The notes: a model not told the origin generated them from the letters alone. Positions 24,559 to 33,742 are shown, counted from the stretch's first letter. The stretch: DNA of 64,000 bases from Flavobacteriaceae bacterium MAR_2009_75 (GCA_002813285.1 PHTZ01000001.1:3471501-3535500), one strand, 5' to 3'. Numbers and translations: made by a program.

Positions 24559-26313
24559 ATGAAAATTATGAGAAATATAAAATTAGCTTTACAAGCCCTG
24601 TTTTGCACACTGTTGTTGGGCTCTTGTGAAAAAGACTTTCTAGAATATGAACCGGAAGGCGTTCTCTCGAATGAGAATGTCGCTACTGCCGATAACGCAG
24701 AATCGTTAGTGGTAGCGGCTTATGCGGGCATAGCCAATGATGATATGATAGGTCCGTTGACCCACATGTGGGTGTATGGTAGCGTGCGTTCAGATGACGC
24801 ATATAAAGGTGGCGGTGGCCGTGGTGATGTTGATATTGTAGATAAATATGAGCAGTACAACCTTACCGAAGCCGATAATGGCACCGATTGGATGGGACCA
24901 AGAACTTGGACAAACTATTATAAGGCCATTTCAAGAGCGAATTTTGCCCTGTCGGTCATCAATGATATTCCAGATGCTGAGTATGCCGATAAAATTACCC
25001 GCCAAGCAGAGCTTAGGTTCTTACGTGCGCATTCTCATTTTGTACTGAAGACCTTGTTCAAGAAAATACCTTATATATCAGAAGAATTGACGCCAGAAGA
25101 AATAGATATGGTATCCAATGATTTGCCTAATGATGAAATCTGGAACAAAATTGCCAATGATTTTCTTTTCGCCTTCAATAACCTTCCTCAAGAACAAGAT
25201 CAAGTTGGTAGGGCTGATAGAAATGCAGCTGCAGCATATTTGTCAAAGCTGAGGTTGTACCAAGCATATGAGCAAGATGAAAACCACCAGGTAACCAATA
25301 TCAATACTCAAAGACTACAAGAAGTTATCGATTATGCAGATGAGGTTACTGGTAGTCTAGAGGCTGATTATGGCAATAATTTCTTAGATGGTTTTGACAA
25401 TGGACCTGAATCTATTTGGGCGGCCCAATTTTCAATAAACGATGGTACCGTAGTAAGCAGGGTAAGTTTTGTGACGGGTTTAAATTCTCCACATGGTACG
25501 GGACTATACGGTTGTTGTGGCTTTCATTTGGCTAGCCAGAACATGGTAAATGCATTTAGAACCGATACTGACGGACTCCCATTACTAGATTCTTTTAATG
25601 AGGTCGATATTTTTGATACCGTTGAAGACGACGGTACTTCGATACCTGCTGATGGTTTGACCGTTGATCCAAGAATTGACCATACAGTCGGTTTGCCTGG
25701 TAGACCTTTTAAATATCGAAATACGGTGAACTCTGAGGGAGATATGATATACAACTTTAGTTGGGCAAGAGACCCTGGTGTATATGGTTATTTTGGTAAT
25801 ATGAAAGAGCAACAGGCACCTGACTGTTCTTGTTATGTAAAGGAGGGTCCGTTTGTTGGTACCTCTAAAAATATAGAATTCATTCGTTATGCAGATGTAT
25901 TGTTGTTCAAGGCCGAGGCACTGATTCAATTAGACCGTTGGGCCGAGGCATTGCCTTTAATCAATGAAGTGCGTATGCGTGCAGGGGCTAGCACCCAAAG
26001 ACCTATTGATGCTGGTGCAACTGATATTTACAATGTCGGAACTTATACATCTTTTCCAGATAAAGAATTTGCCCTCAAAGCACTGAAGTTTGAAAGAAGA
26101 CTTGAATTTGGAATGGAAGGAGCTAGATTTTTCGATCTGGTAAGATGGGGTGAAGCCGAAGAAGTGCTCAATGCATACTTAGCGAAAGAGAGTACCAAAA
26201 GAGATTTCTTGACAAATGCCAATTTCACGGCGGGCAGGGATGAATATTATCCCATACCACAACGTGAGATAGATTTCACTGGAGGTTTATATGTTCAGAA
26301 TCCTGGATATTAA
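24559..26313 (+). CDS. SusD/RagB-family surface glycan-binding lipoprotein
   Basis: SusD proteins are alpha-helical lipoproteins that lie over the SusC barrel and capture glycan. The 584-residue protein has a lipoprotein signal with LGSC (Cys23) and the usual start of the mature part, EKDFLEYEPEG. It also has the C-terminal signature FALKALKFERRLEFGMEGARFFDLVRWGE, shown here only as its key pattern (helix with ERR..E, then FDLVRWG), and ends with YPIPQREID. Start could be 24559 or the Met three codons on. It pairs with SusC directly upstream. A strong hairpin follows before the fructokinase gene. Confidence 0.94.
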   Translation: MKIMRNIKLALQALFCTLLLGSCEKDFLEYEPEGVLSNENVATADNAESLVVAAYAGIANDDMIGPLTHMWVYGSVRSDDAYKGGGGRGDVDIVDKYEQYNLTEADNGTDWMGPRTWTNYYKAISRANFALSVINDIPDAEYADKITRQAELRFLRAHSHFVLKTLFKKIPYISEELTPEEIDMVSNDLPNDEIWNKIANDFLFAFNNLPQEQDQVGRADRNAAAAYLSKLRLYQAYEQDENHQVTNINTQRLQEVIDYADEVTGSLEADYGNNFLDGFDNGPESIWAAQFSINDGTVVSRVSFVTGLNSPHGTGLYGCCGFHLASQNMVNAFRTDTDGLPLLDSFNEVDIFDTVEDDGTSIPADGLTVDPRIDHTVGLPGRPFKYRNTVNSEGDMIYNFSWARDPGVYGYFGNMKEQQAPDCSCYVKEGPFVGTSKNIEFIRYADVLLFKAEALIQLDRWAEALPLINEVRMRAGASTQRPIDAGATDIYNVGTYTSFPDKEFALKALKFERRLEFGMEGARFFDLVRWGEAEEVLNAYLAKESTKRDFLTNANFTAGRDEYYPIPQREIDFTGGLYVQNPGY

Positions 26314-26349
26314 ATAAAATTGAGTTGTTTGATTAGTTGAGTTGATTGC

Positions 26350-26378
26350 AAAAGCACGGGTCTATAGCCCGTGCTTTT
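26350..26378 (+). terminator. Hairpin between susD and fructokinase gene
   Basis: AAAAGCACGGG and CCCGTGCTTTT form a perfect 11-base stem with a 7-base loop. A second T-run (TTTTTT) lies just downstream. It ends only 13 bases before the fructokinase ATG, so it should lower, or condition, readthrough into that gene. Confidence 0.85.
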
Positions 26379-26391
26379 AAATTTTTTAAAT

Positions 26392-27282
26392 ATGAATAAC
26401 AAGTTGAAGGCAGTTTGTTTTGGCGAAGTCTTATTTGACAATTTTCCGACCCATTCCAAAATAGGGGGCGCACCCTTGAATGTTTCTTCAAGATTAAGGT
26501 CTTTGGGAACAGAAGTTTCAGTGATCAGTGCCGTGGGAACAGATGTAAAGGGAAAAAGAATTATAAAATATTTACAAGAATCTAAAATTGATACTTCTGG
26601 CATATTGGTTAAAAACGATTACCCCACTGGAGAGGTAAACGTGGTTTTAAATGATAAGGGAATAGCATCATATGATATTACCTATCCCGCAGCTTGGGAT
26701 AAAATAAGCATTTCTAATAATCATGTAAGCTTAGTGCAAAAATGCGATATTTTTGTTTATGGCAGTTTAATCTGTAGAGACTCGATTTCTAGGTCTGCTT
26801 TAGAACTATTGTTGGCCAATGCTAAATATAAGGTGTTCGATGTAAATTTAAGAGCACCACACTACACCAATAAATTGTTGGTCGAATTAATGGAAAAGGC
26901 AAATTTTATAAAGTTCAATGATGATGAGCTATTTGAAATCGCCGAACATTTAGGCTCTAAATATAATTCAATGGAACAGACCATTGAATTTGTTGCAGAA
27001 ATTACAACGACGGACACTATCTGTGTAACAAAAGGTGCATATGGTGCCATACTATATACCAATAAGAAATTTTATTATAATAGCGGGTATAGGGTTAAGG
27101 TTTTAGATACTGTCGGATCCGGTGATTCTTTTTTGGCTTCCGTTTTGTACAAACTTTTTACGAATGCTGGCTTTCAGGAAGCCATTGATTTCGGTTGTGC
27201 CGTAGGTGCAATGGTCGCATGTAACGAGGGTGCCAATCCGGTTTTGACCGAAAAGAAAATCGCCAAATTTATGAACCCGTAA
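26392..27282 (+). CDS. PfkB-family carbohydrate kinase, probable fructokinase
   Basis: A 296-residue cytoplasmic sugar kinase of the ribokinase/PfkB family. The N-terminal substrate motif GGAPLNVSSRLRSLG (from residue 25) and the C-terminal motif DTVGSGDSF (239-247), with Asp245 as catalytic base and the anion hole, are both present. It would phosphorylate imported fructose, matching BT1757 of the Bacteroides levan locus. The frame is open back to a GTG at 26371, but that codon lies in the 3' arm of the terminator hairpin. The ATG at 26392 is the credible start. The gene converges on ypdA with 16 bases between stops. Confidence 0.9.
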   Translation: MNNKLKAVCFGEVLFDNFPTHSKIGGAPLNVSSRLRSLGTEVSVISAVGTDVKGKRIIKYLQESKIDTSGILVKNDYPTGEVNVVLNDKGIASYDITYPAAWDKISISNNHVSLVQKCDIFVYGSLICRDSISRSALELLLANAKYKVFDVNLRAPHYTNKLLVELMEKANFIKFNDDELFEIAEHLGSKYNSMEQTIEFVAEITTTDTICVTKGAYGAILYTNKKFYYNSGYRVKVLDTVGSGDSFLASVLYKLFTNAGFQEAIDFGCAVGAMVACNEGANPVLTEKKIAKFMNP

Positions 27283-27298
27283 CTCAGGTACCGGATAT

Positions 27299-28282
27299 TT
27301 AACTATCTATGGTTAGGGTTTTCTTATTTAGAACGTCATCCAGAATCATTTGAGCGTGTATTCTTGAGTTTTCAATAAACCATTTATGGGTTTCCATGCC
27401 TCCACAAATAACTCCTGCTAAATAGAGACCAGCTATATTGGTTTCCATAGTTTCAGGATCATATTGCGGAAGTAATTTCTCGTCATCTGATAATTCGATA
27501 CCCAATTGACGAAGAAATTCAAAATTCGGCATGTACCCTGTAAGAGCAAGAACAAAGTCGTTCTCAATAGTCACCTCTCCACCCGAGGTAGCGATGGAAA
27601 TTTCACTATTCTTTATTTCCTTAACAGTTGAATTGTAATACGCTTTTATGCTCCCCTCTTCAATACGATTGATTATGTCGGGCCTAACCCAATATTTTAC
27701 CCGTTGGCCGACCTCTGGCCCACGAATAATGAGAGAAACTTCTGCACCCTTTCTATAACACTCCAATGCTGCGTCGATTGCGGAATTGCTTGCTCCGATA
27801 ATTGCTAATTTTTGACTGGCAAAAAAATGAGGATCTTTATAGTAATGTGAGACTTTGGGTAAATCTTCCCCAGGTACCCCTAAAGGATTTGGCAAATCAT
27901 AAAACCCGGTAGCGACGATTACCTTGTCTGCGGTATATTTCTGTTTACTCGATAAAACGGAAAATTTACCTTCAGATTTTTCTACGTTCTGCACCTTTTC
28001 AAAAAGACGGATGTTCAGTGCGTTAGAGGTTACAATGCGTCTATAGTATTCTAGCGCTTCATTTCGTTTGGGTTTGGCTTCCTTACTTATAAAGGGTATG
28101 CCGTCTATTTCCAGTTTTTCGGAAGAAGAGAAAAACTGCATATTTATGGGATAATTGAAAAGCGAATTTACAATCGGTCCTTTTTCCAATATAACATAGC
28201 TCAAGCCTCTTTTTTGGGCTTCTAATCCGCATGCGATTCCTATCGGTCCACCACCTATAATTACAATTCGAAAATGCTCCAC
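27299..28282 (-). CDS. ypdA: YpdA-family FAD/NADPH oxidoreductase (putative bacillithiol disulfide reductase)
   Basis: YpdA-family flavoproteins are thioredoxin-reductase-like enzymes; the Firmicutes members reduce bacillithiol disulfide. The 327-residue protein has an FAD motif IIGGGPIGIACG at residues 8-19, an NADPH motif LAIIGASNSAIDAALE in the middle and a C-terminal LYLAGVICGG flavin segment. The catalytic Cys14 proposed for S. aureus YpdA is Ile14 here; the nearest cysteine is Cys18. There is no CxxC as in true thioredoxin reductases. The start is GTG at 28282, overlapping rpe by 22 bases, so the two genes are coupled. Confidence 0.88.
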   Translation of the reverse strand: MEHFRIVIIGGGPIGIACGLEAQKRGLSYVILEKGPIVNSLFNYPINMQFFSSSEKLEIDGIPFISKEAKPKRNEALEYYRRIVTSNALNIRLFEKVQNVEKSEGKFSVLSSKQKYTADKVIVATGFYDLPNPLGVPGEDLPKVSHYYKDPHFFASQKLAIIGASNSAIDAALECYRKGAEVSLIIRGPEVGQRVKYWVRPDIINRIEEGSIKAYYNSTVKEIKNSEISIATSGGEVTIENDFVLALTGYMPNFEFLRQLGIELSDDEKLLPQYDPETMETNIAGLYLAGVICGGMETHKWFIENSRIHAQMILDDVLNKKTLTIDS

Positions 28283-28941
28283 TTGTCCGTCGCTATTTTA
28301 AGTTCTTTAATCGTCGTGCTTGGATCTTCACTTTTGAAGATAAAACTACCGGCCACTAATACATCGGCCCCCGCCTTTATCAGAGCTTTGGCGTTTTTTG
28401 CGGTGACACCGCCATCGACTTCTACAAGGGCTTTAGATTCGTTCATCTTTATCAGTTCTTTTGCGTCCCTGATTTTCTCGTAACTATTTTCAATGAAACT
28501 CTGTCCGCCAAACCCAGGGTTTACGCTCATGATCAAAACTAAATCTAAGTCACCGATGATGTTTTTAAGCAGGTTCACATTGGTATGCGGATTGAGCGCC
28601 ACACCTGCTTTCATGCCGGCATTCTTAATGGCCTGTACCGTTCTGTGCAAGTGAGTGCATGCTTCGTAGTGAACAGTCAAAATGGTGGCCCCCAAATCAG
28701 CGAACGTGTTGATATAGCGGTCGGGGTCTACAATCATTAGATGCACATCTAAGGGCTTCGTAGCGTGCTCGGAAATCGTTTTGACCACTGGCATACCATA
28801 AGATATGTTGGGTACAAAAACACCGTCCATGATGTCTATATGATGCCAATCGGCCTGACTTTGGTTGACCATTTCAATATCTCGCTGCAAATTACCGAAA
28901 TCGGCCGCGAGTAGTGATGGTGCTATTTTAGCTTTGTTCAT
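28261..28941 (-). CDS. rpe: Ribulose-phosphate 3-epimerase
   Basis: Rpe interconverts ribulose 5-phosphate and xylulose 5-phosphate in the pentose phosphate pathway. The 226-residue TIM barrel starts with the standard IAPSLLAADFGNL. It contains HIDIMDGVFVPNIS and DVHLMIVDPDRY with metal-binding His/Asp, plus MSVNPGFGGQSFI and VDGGVTAKN at the phosphate-binding end. Length and motifs are all normal. Transcription likely starts from the TAnnTTTG element about 25 bases upstream and continues into ypdA, whose start lies within its last codons. Confidence 0.97.
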   Translation of the reverse strand: MNKAKIAPSLLAADFGNLQRDIEMVNQSQADWHHIDIMDGVFVPNISYGMPVVKTISEHATKPLDVHLMIVDPDRYINTFADLGATILTVHYEACTHLHRTVQAIKNAGMKAGVALNPHTNVNLLKNIIGDLDLVLIMSVNPGFGGQSFIENSYEKIRDAKELIKMNESKALVEVDGGVTAKNAKALIKAGADVLVAGSFIFKSEDPSTTIKELKIATDKWSIFEL

Positions 28942-28963
28942 TTTATCTTAACTATAATTGCTA

Positions 28964-28971
28964 CAAAAGTA
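28964..28971 (-). promoter_or_regulatory. -7 promoter element for rpe
   Basis: Read on the minus strand, TACTTTTG matches TAnnTTTG exactly and lies 22 bases before the rpe ATG. Confidence 0.6.
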
Positions 28972-29036
28972 ATCAAATGAGAGTTTTTCTAGCTTGAAAT
29001 GAGGCAGTTGTTTATATGTATGGCCATAACCGTAAT

Positions 29037-29489
29037 TCAGCTCAGTTGACGTAAGCCTTCGTAAACGGCAATACTCACAGCGTTGGCTAAATTTAAACTG
29101 CGTATGTGTTCGCTGTACAAAGGTATTTGGTAGAGCATATCTTCATTCGCCTCGGTCAATTCTTTGGGCAGCCCGACCGACTCCTTTCCGAAAATGAGAA
29201 ACAGGTCATCTTCATATGGAATGGACCAATGTGCCTTTTTACCGTGGCTAGAGAAGAATGCCATTTTTTTATCACCATGTATGCTAAAAAATTCGTCTTG
29301 GCCCTCATAGGTGAAGCGGGAAATATGGGGCCAATAGTCAAGGCCGGCCCGCTTTAATCTTTTATCGCTTAATTCGAAACCAAAGGGTTTGACCAAATGC
29401 AGGTTCGAGCCCGTAGCCAATGCCAACCTGCCAATATTTCCAGTGTTGTTAGGTATTTCAGGTTCTATTAAAACTATGTTCAAAGCCAC
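29037..29489 (-). CDS. trmL: tRNA (cytidine/uridine-34-2'-O)-methyltransferase TrmL
   Basis: TrmL is a minimal SPOUT methyltransferase that 2'-O-methylates the wobble base of certain leucine tRNAs. The 150-residue protein has the TrmL N-terminus NIVLIEPEIPNNTGNIGRLA and the knot motifs LIFGKESVGLPKEL and IPLYSEHIRSLNLANAVSIA. The length is that of TrmL, without the N-terminal domain of the larger TrmH proteins. The start is GTG at 29489. It lies six bases after the VF530-type gene and is probably cotranscribed with it. Confidence 0.93.
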   Translation of the reverse strand: MALNIVLIEPEIPNNTGNIGRLALATGSNLHLVKPFGFELSDKRLKRAGLDYWPHISRFTYEGQDEFFSIHGDKKMAFFSSHGKKAHWSIPYEDDLFLIFGKESVGLPKELTEANEDMLYQIPLYSEHIRSLNLANAVSIAVYEGLRQLS

Positions 29490-29495
29490 AAGCGG

Positions 29496-29729
29496 TTATT
29501 TTTTAATCGATTTTAAATATAAACGTTCTACTTTTTCTCTGGCCCATGGTGTTCGCCTCAAAAACTTTAATGATGATTTCATGGAAGGGTTGCTTTTGAA
29601 AGAATTGATGTTCACCCGTTCCGCTAACTCGTCCCATGTATATTTTTGTGTAAGATGTTCAAGCATATCTGCCAACTTTACACCATGAAGCGGATTATTG
29701 GGTTGATTCGAAATATTATCATCTTTCAT
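29496..29729 (-). CDS. VF530-family (DUF2132) small protein
   Basis: A 77-residue protein matching the VF530 family, small mixed alpha/beta proteins suggested to bind DNA. Visible family traits are [16 protein letters not shown] near the N-terminus and [22 protein letters not shown], a KFLRxTPWAR pattern that is nearly diagnostic. The molecular function is not established. It is the first gene of a short minus-strand unit with trmL. Confidence 0.86.
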   Translation of the reverse strand: MKDDNISNQPNNPLHGVKLADMLEHLTQKYTWDELAERVNINSFKSNPSMKSSLKFLRRTPWAREKVERLYLKSIKK

Positions 29730-29823
29730 ATAGCTGTTGGTCTTGCCGTATAATCATTTTAAGATTACGATCACGGGTTATTGTCAAAAAAATGGACAAG
29801 CTGGAAAACTTGTATAAATGAAA

Positions 29824-29848
29824 AAACTCCGGTAATCAGCCGGAGTTT
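29824..29848 (-). terminator. Terminator downstream of rpoD
   Basis: AAACTCCGG/CCGGAGTTT is a perfect 9-base stem with a 7-base loop. On the minus strand it is followed by a T-run, so it terminates rpoD about 115 bases after its stop. Confidence 0.8.
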
Positions 29849-29962
29849 ATTCATCAATCAAAAAACGAACAGTCATGATAAACTGTTGTTACCGATAAAA
29901 TTACAACTAATATGCCAAATTTCCAATTTAAGGATTATTTAACGCTGTAATTTGTTTTACGT

Positions 29963-30826
29963 TTAACCAAGGTAGGTTTTCAAGATTTTACTTCTCGATG
30001 TATGCTTTAATCTACGAATCGCCTTTTCTTTAATTTGACGAACTCTTTCCCTGGTCAGATCAAAAGTTTCACCGATTTCTTCCAAGGTCATCGAATGTTG
30101 ACCTGCAAGGCCAAAATAGAGACGAATAACATCAGCTTCACGAGGGGTCAATGTTTCAAGGGCCCTTTCAATTTCTGTTCTGAGCGAATCGTGCAATAAT
30201 TCTTTATCTGGGTTTGGAGACTCACCGCTACGAAGTACATCATAAAGGTTAGAATCTTCACCATCGATCAATGGAGCATCCATAGAAACATGGCGGCCCG
30301 AATTTTTCAAAGATTGTTTTACGTCTTCAACGGTCATATCCAATTCTTTGGCAATCTCTTCGGCAGAAGGCATACGCTCGTGTGCCTGCTCAAGAAAAGC
30401 AAAAGTCTTGTTGATTTTGTTGATAGAACCAATTTTGTTCAATGGCAAACGAACAATTCTTGACTGTTCTGCCAAGGCCTGTAAAATGGACTGTCTAATC
30501 CACCAAACGGCATATGAGATAAATTTGAAACCTCTAGTTTCATCAAATCGCTGTGCTGCTTTGATAAGCCCAAGGTTGCCTTCATTAATTAAATCAGGTA
30601 GGGTTAAACCTTGGTTTTGATATTGTTTGGCGACAGATACCACAAATCGAAGGTTGGCCTTAGTCAGTTTTTCAAGAGCGACCTGGTCGCCTGCCTTGAT
30701 TCGTTGTGCCAATTCTACTTCTTCATCTGCAGTAATCAAGTCTACCTTGCCAATTTCTTGCAAGTACTTGTCCAAAGACGCTGTTTCTCGGTTGGTGACC
30801 TGTTTTGTAATTTTTAGCTGTCTCAT
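29963..30826 (-). CDS. rpoD: Primary RNA polymerase sigma factor (RpoD/SigA, Bacteroidota type)
   Basis: This is the housekeeping sigma factor that directs RNA polymerase to TAnnTTTG promoters. The 287-residue form lacks region 1.1 and the large non-conserved insert, as is normal for the phylum. Region 1.2 ([14 protein letters not shown]), region 2 with [35 protein letters not shown] and [13 protein letters not shown], region 3 ([12 protein letters not shown]) and region 4 with [15 protein letters not shown] and [20 protein letters not shown] are all intact. A 16-base palindrome lies shortly before the start codon (30844-30859). Confidence 0.97.
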   Translation of the reverse strand: MRQLKITKQVTNRETASLDKYLQEIGKVDLITADEEVELAQRIKAGDQVALEKLTKANLRFVVSVAKQYQNQGLTLPDLINEGNLGLIKAAQRFDETRGFKFISYAVWWIRQSILQALAEQSRIVRLPLNKIGSINKINKTFAFLEQAHERMPSAEEIAKELDMTVEDVKQSLKNSGRHVSMDAPLIDGEDSNLYDVLRSGESPNPDKELLHDSLRTEIERALETLTPREADVIRLYFGLAGQHSMTLEEIGETFDLTRERVRQIKEKAIRRLKHTSRSKILKTYLG

Positions 30827-30934
30827 CTAAAATTTCCTTTCGTTATGCATAGTTGCATATACTTATACGTAAAAAAGGTTGAAATGTTACATTAGGGTAA
30901 AAAAAACTTGATTTTTTGGATAAGATGCACAAAA

Positions 30935-30964
30935 AAAGCCCCGATGTACAATTATCGGAGCTTT
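30935..30964 (-). terminator. Terminator downstream of pnp
   Basis: AAAGCCCCGAT and ATCGGAGCTTT pair with one mismatch. On the minus strand a T-run follows, 30 bases after the pnp stop. Confidence 0.78.
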
Positions 30965-30993
30965 CATTATAATAAACCTAAGAGGATTAGTGA

Positions 30994-33222
30994 CTAATCT
31001 CTTCTCGGTTTTCTATCTCTATTGTCGCGACCGCGGTTGTCTTTTCCGCGATTACGATCGTTACGATCGTTGCTTCTTGGAGGTCTTTCTTTATAGCCTT
31101 CTGGCTTTGGTAGAAGAACTTTTCTAGAAACACGGTCTTTTCTTGTTCGAGAATCGATCCCCATGTATTTCACATCGAAGACATCGCCCATGTTGACCAC
31201 ATCGGTTACATTTTCGGTACGTTCCCATGCTAATTCAGATACGTGTAGCAATACCTCGTTGCCAGGGGCATCTTGGTACTCTACTACTGCACCGAAATCT
31301 AACATTTTGATGACCTTAACTTCATAAACGCTACCCGCTTCTGGCTTGAACATCAATGAATCAATTTTGGTCAATACGGCATCGATACCGTTTTGGTCGG
31401 TACCTAAAATTTCAACGATACCTTCTTCGGTAACGGGATCTTCGTTAATAACGATAGTAGTACCGGTTTCTTTCTGTAGTTCTTGAATAACCTTTCCGCC
31501 AGGTCCGATAAGGGCTCCAATAAATTCGTTCGGGATTATTCTGGTTACCATTTTCGGAGAATGAGGCTTCACATCAGCATTCGGTACCGCAATAGTGTCA
31601 GTTAATTTACCGAGAATGTGTAAACGACCGTCTCTTGCTTGTTTCAAGGCATTTACCAAGATTTCATACGAAAGGCCTTTTACCTTAATATCCATCTGGC
31701 AAGCGGTAATACCGTCTTCAGTACCTGTTACTTTAAAGTCCATGTCACCCAAGTGATCTTCATCACCCAAGATATCTGAAAGCACGGCATATTTTCCGGT
31801 TTCTGCATCAGATATTAATCCCATGGCAATACCGGAAACTGGTTTTTTCAATTGTACACCGGCATCCATTAAAGCCATCGTACCAGAACAAACTGTAGCC
31901 ATAGAAGAAGAACCATTAGATTCTAATACTTCTGAAACCACACGAACGGTATAAGGGCAATCATCGGGCACCATACCCTTTAGAGCTCGTTGAGCTAAAT
32001 TACCATGACCGACTTCTCTTCGTGAAGTACCACGAATAGGTCTGGCTTCCCCAGTTGAAAATGGAGGAAAGTTATAGTGTAAGTAGAAACGCTCTTCACC
32101 TTCTTGAGAAGGCATATCTATTTGATTGGCATCTCTAGACGTACCAAGGGTTACCGTAGCCAAAGCTTGGGTCTCACCCCTTGTAAAGATGGCTGAACCG
32201 TGTGTAGAAGGTAAGTAATCGACCTCACACCAAATTGGTCTGATCTCATCCGTTTTACGCCCATCTAAACGTAACCCTTCATTTAAGGTTAAATCACGTA
32301 CAGCGGCCTTCTCTGCCTTATAGAAATATTTGGAGATTAATCCGTTGTACTCTTCTTGTTCTTCTTCGGAAAAAGAGGCGATAACTTCTTCTTTGATAGT
32401 GCCAAAAGCTGCACTTCTTTCGTGCTTGGCAGAACCTGCTTTGGCAATATCGTATACTTTGCTATACGTCAGGTCGTGTACCTTCTTGGCCAATTCTTCA
32501 TCTTCTCTCTCTGGCTCGTATTCTCTAGTTTCCTTTTTACCGAATGCTTCGGCCAAACGTAACTGGGCGGCACATTGTACCTTAATGGCCTCATGTGCGA
32601 ATTTGATAGCTTCGGTCATTTCCTCTTCGGAAATTTCATCCATTTCACCTTCAACCATCATTACAGAATCAGCAGATGCGCCTATCATCATATCGATGTC
32701 AGACTCTTCTAATTGGGCTCTAGTTGGGTTAATAATGAATTCACCGTTTACACGACCAACTCTTGCTTCGGAGATAGCACATTCAAAAGGAAAATCTGAC
32801 AATTGAATAGCAGCAGAAGCGGCTAAACCTGCCATGGCATCTGGCATAACATCTTCATCATGAGACATTAACTGAATCATCACTTGGGTCTCGGCATGAT
32901 AATCTTTCGGAAATAACGGACGTAAAACGCGATCCACTAAACGCATAGTCAATACTTCACCATCACTAGGTCTGGCTTCTCTTTTGAAAAACCCACCAGG
33001 GTAACGGCCAGCGGCCGCAAATTTTTCGCGATAATCTACCGTAAGGGGTAGAAAGTCTACATCGCTTTGTTTGTAGTTGGAAACAACGGTACACAATAGC
33101 ATACACTTTCCTGATTGCACAACGACAGAACCGTGGGCCTGCTTTGCCAATTTTCCGGTTTCGATAGAAATTTCCCTACCGTCACCAAGGTCTATGACCT
33201 CTTTAAATACTTTTGGAATCAT
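30994..33222 (-). CDS. pnp: Polyribonucleotide nucleotidyltransferase (PNPase)
   Basis: PNPase is the trimeric phosphorolytic 3'-5' exoribonuclease of RNA decay. The 742-residue protein has two RNase PH domains (about 10-235 and 320-545) with the catalytic region [22 protein letters not shown] domain follows with [16 protein letters not shown], then an S1 domain starting [18 protein letters not shown]. The C-terminus is a 30-residue Arg/Asp/Asn-rich tail ([14 protein letters not shown]) that is disordered and could bind RNA or protein. rpsO lies upstream in the same direction, the usual rpsO-pnp order, but a strong hairpin separates them. Confidence 0.97.
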   Translation of the reverse strand: MIPKVFKEVIDLGDGREISIETGKLAKQAHGSVVVQSGKCMLLCTVVSNYKQSDVDFLPLTVDYREKFAAAGRYPGGFFKREARPSDGEVLTMRLVDRVLRPLFPKDYHAETQVMIQLMSHDEDVMPDAMAGLAASAAIQLSDFPFECAISEARVGRVNGEFIINPTRAQLEESDIDMMIGASADSVMMVEGEMDEISEEEMTEAIKFAHEAIKVQCAAQLRLAEAFGKKETREYEPEREDEELAKKVHDLTYSKVYDIAKAGSAKHERSAAFGTIKEEVIASFSEEEQEEYNGLISKYFYKAEKAAVRDLTLNEGLRLDGRKTDEIRPIWCEVDYLPSTHGSAIFTRGETQALATVTLGTSRDANQIDMPSQEGEERFYLHYNFPPFSTGEARPIRGTSRREVGHGNLAQRALKGMVPDDCPYTVRVVSEVLESNGSSSMATVCSGTMALMDAGVQLKKPVSGIAMGLISDAETGKYAVLSDILGDEDHLGDMDFKVTGTEDGITACQMDIKVKGLSYEILVNALKQARDGRLHILGKLTDTIAVPNADVKPHSPKMVTRIIPNEFIGALIGPGGKVIQELQKETGTTIVINEDPVTEEGIVEILGTDQNGIDAVLTKIDSLMFKPEAGSVYEVKVIKMLDFGAVVEYQDAPGNEVLLHVSELAWERTENVTDVVNMGDVFDVKYMGIDSRTRKDRVSRKVLLPKPEGYKERPPRSNDRNDRNRGKDNRGRDNRDRKPRRD

Positions 33223-33380
33223 AAATTTGATTTAAATCCGCCAAACGGGCGAACTGTTAAACAATGGTCTTTCCGACATTTTCTCTGGTCGGAGTTGTTG
33301 TGTTGTGTTGACCAATGAAAAACCGTGTGAAGCTTTTTGAATTTGCCTCGCGAAACGAGGGCTTTTGCAATATAAAAAAA

Positions 33381-33402
33381 GGGACTGAAAATTTTCAGTC
33401 CC
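33381..33402 (-). terminator. Hairpin between rpsO and pnp
   Basis: GGGACTGAAAATTTTCAGTCCC is a perfect palindrome of 22 bases with seven A bases on its left, giving a T-run on the minus strand. It sits 8 bases after the rpsO stop and should end most rpsO transcripts. Confidence 0.87.
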
Positions 33403-33410
33403 CGAGTCAA

Positions 33411-33680
33411 TTATTTTCTGATATTCAATTCTTTGATAAGTTCACGATACTTAACAATATCGTTCTTTATCATATAATCAAGAAGACTTCTTCTTTTACC
33501 TACCAAACGAACTAATGAACGCTCAGTGTTGTAGTCTTTTTGATTTTTTTTCAAATGCTCGGTTAGGTGGTTGATGCGGTGTGTGAACAACGCAATCTGA
33601 CCTTCGGTAGAACCTGTGTTCTCTGCTTTGCCTCCATATTTCTTGAAGATGTCGGCTTTTACTTCTTTACTTAGATACAT
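33411..33680 (-). CDS. rpsO: 30S ribosomal protein S15
   Basis: S15 is a primary 16S rRNA-binding protein that nucleates the small-subunit platform. The 89-residue length and the segments GSTEGQIALFTHRINHLTEHL and LVRLVGKRRSLLDYM are diagnostic. The ATG at 33680 follows a leader of about 50 bases that starts after a perfect TATCTTTG -7 element and contains a 7-base-pair hairpin (33713-33729). S15 controls its own mRNA through leader structures in several phyla. Whether this hairpin does so is unknown. Confidence 0.97.
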   Translation of the reverse strand: MYLSKEVKADIFKKYGGKAENTGSTEGQIALFTHRINHLTEHLKKNQKDYNTERSLVRLVGKRRSLLDYMIKNDIVKYRELIKELNIRK

Positions 33681-33712
33681 GCCAATATTGTTTTAAATGA
33701 TTTTTATGTACG

Positions 33713-33729
33713 TGATTGATTTTCAATCA
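33713..33729 (-). promoter_or_regulatory. Leader hairpin of rpsO
   Basis: TGATTGA-TTT-TCAATCA is a perfect stem in the predicted 5' leader of rpsO, just downstream of the promoter. It could be structural or autoregulatory; sequence alone does not tell. Confidence 0.4.
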
Positions 33730-33734
33730 GGCCG

Positions 33735-33742
33735 CAAAGATA
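33735..33742 (-). promoter_or_regulatory. -7 promoter element for rpsO
   Basis: On the minus strand TATCTTTG matches the consensus TAnnTTTG exactly, 54 bases before the rpsO ATG. Confidence 0.65.

Noticed and set aside
26371-26391. Extension of the fructokinase to a GTG at 26371
   Set aside because: The GTG lies in the 3' arm of the terminator hairpin, and the added residues do not fit the family N-terminus; the ATG at 26392 does.
32330-32806. 158-codon frame opposite pnp
   Set aside because: It is Ser-rich shadow sequence of a strongly conserved gene, with no homology-like pattern.
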